Source of the DNA: Guillardia theta CCMP2712
Lineage: Eukaryota > Cryptophyceae > Pyrenomonadales > Geminigeraceae
Length of the DNA: 64,000 nt
Assembly: GCF_000315625.1 (NCBI RefSeq)
Contig: NW_005434626.1
Location: forward strand, 468,867-532,866
Direction of reading: 5' to 3'
Under the pieces are notes generated by a model. It saw nothing but the letters and a program-made list of their open reading frames with translations. It made no database searches and was not told where the DNA came from. The position numbers and the translations under genes were made by a program. Positions 63,641 through 64,000 of this stretch are shown here, in pieces; within the stretch, counting starts at the first letter, position 1; each line of letters opens with the position of its first letter.

Positions 63641-64000
63641 AAGAGCGGCATGGCAGGAGAGAGGGAGGAAGGAAGAGGAGAGGAAAGGGAGGAAGAGAGA
63701 GGGAGAGAGGAGGAAGAGAAATAAAAGGAGGAAATTAGGAGCGAGATGTTGCAGTAGGGACTAGGAGAAAGGAACAATATTTTGGATGTCGATCAATTGA
63801 TGTTTTGATGTTGGAACGTTCAAATGTCCATGAGGACTATAGCTGGATAGTTGTTGAAGAATAGTTTGGGGGCCCCGATAGTGTCATAACGAAGTATGTC
63901 AACTCCTCAAATTGAAGCTACTGAGCCAGCAGGTCGTCGTTGCCCGTCGCCCCGATAGAGCAGGGAAAAGAACAAGGTTTTGAGATGCGGAAGGAAAGCA
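63641..64000. other. Window end, no gene seen
   Basis: There is GA-rich sequence to about 63740, then unremarkable DNA without a supported exon. Confidence 0.35.

Noticed and set aside
1-64000. CRISPR arrays, rRNA, tRNA, transposase or integrase genes
   Set aside because: A read of both strands showed none. The periodic arrays present are microsatellites or minisatellites without spacers.

Overview
The window is eukaryotic nuclear DNA from a gene-dense, single-celled, most likely ciliated organism. The genes are read from both strands, broken by short GT-AG introns (mostly about 45-120 nt), and several have an AATAAA-type signal just past the stop. The mix (kinesin-2 and a polycystin channel, collagen-like and C-type-lectin surface proteins, an EsV-1-7 repeat protein, GPI transamidase PIG-S) fits an algal protist. 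A cryptophyte such as Guillardia theta is my best guess, but nothing here proves the species. No rRNA, tRNA, CRISPR array or clear transposon was seen. Bases 48835-49822 are an assembly gap of Ns.

Layout. 1-6.7 kb: a partial discoidin-like membrane protein, a Ser-rich single-exon gene, and long gene-free tracts. 6.9-11.9 kb: a secreted collagen-like gene that converges, with 25 bp between stop codons, on a kinesin-2 motor gene. 13.3-17.7 kb: a large propeller-like orphan converging on a small V/Y/P-rich orphan. 19.4-22.3 kb: NXT1/p15-like mRNA-export factor divergent from the DDX52/Rok1 helicase. 22.4-24.4 kb: LysM surface protein A. 26-27.2 kb: SLC35B-type transporter. 27.5-30.9 kb: a many-exon coiled-coil protein. 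31-32.7 kb: a collectin-like (collagen plus C-type lectin) secreted protein. 34.2-36 kb: an EsV-1-7 protein. 36.6-38.9 kb: polycystin-2-like channel. 40.3-44.5 kb: acidic/IQ/ankyrin/TPR-like protein. 46-48.1 kb: EF-hand/IQ protein with RTQS repeats. 48.3-52 kb: PIG-S, interrupted by the gap. 52.5-59.9 kb: LysM paralogs B and C, head to head. 60.9-62.9 kb: a small ankyrin protein and an orphan.

Two recurring kinds of gene-free DNA stand out. One is a set of GC-rich islands (about 1.74-2.42, 5.0-6.15, 12.65-13.26, weakly 24.38-24.56, 39.36-40.25, 52.1-52.44 and 55.57-56.11 kb) that reuse the same short words (CGGTACGG, CAACTTGCCAA, GTGACTCAG, GGCCCGGGCC). The other is a set of strand-asymmetric tracts rich in GGGGTA/GGGGTGGGGTA or the complement (about 1.2-1.6, 3.6-4.3, 18.0-18.3, 24.9, 33.0-33.35, 39.2, 45.2-45.6, 60.4 and 63.3-63.6 kb). 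Both sit almost only between genes.

Functionally the window mixes housekeeping genes (mRNA export, 18S rRNA processing, GPI anchoring, Golgi/ER transport), probable ciliary genes (kinesin-2, polycystin, possibly the coiled-coil and IQ/ankyrin proteins) and an unusually rich set of secreted surface proteins (three LysM paralogs, two collagen-like proteins, one discoidin-like protein). There are no operons; neighbouring genes are paired as divergent or convergent units.
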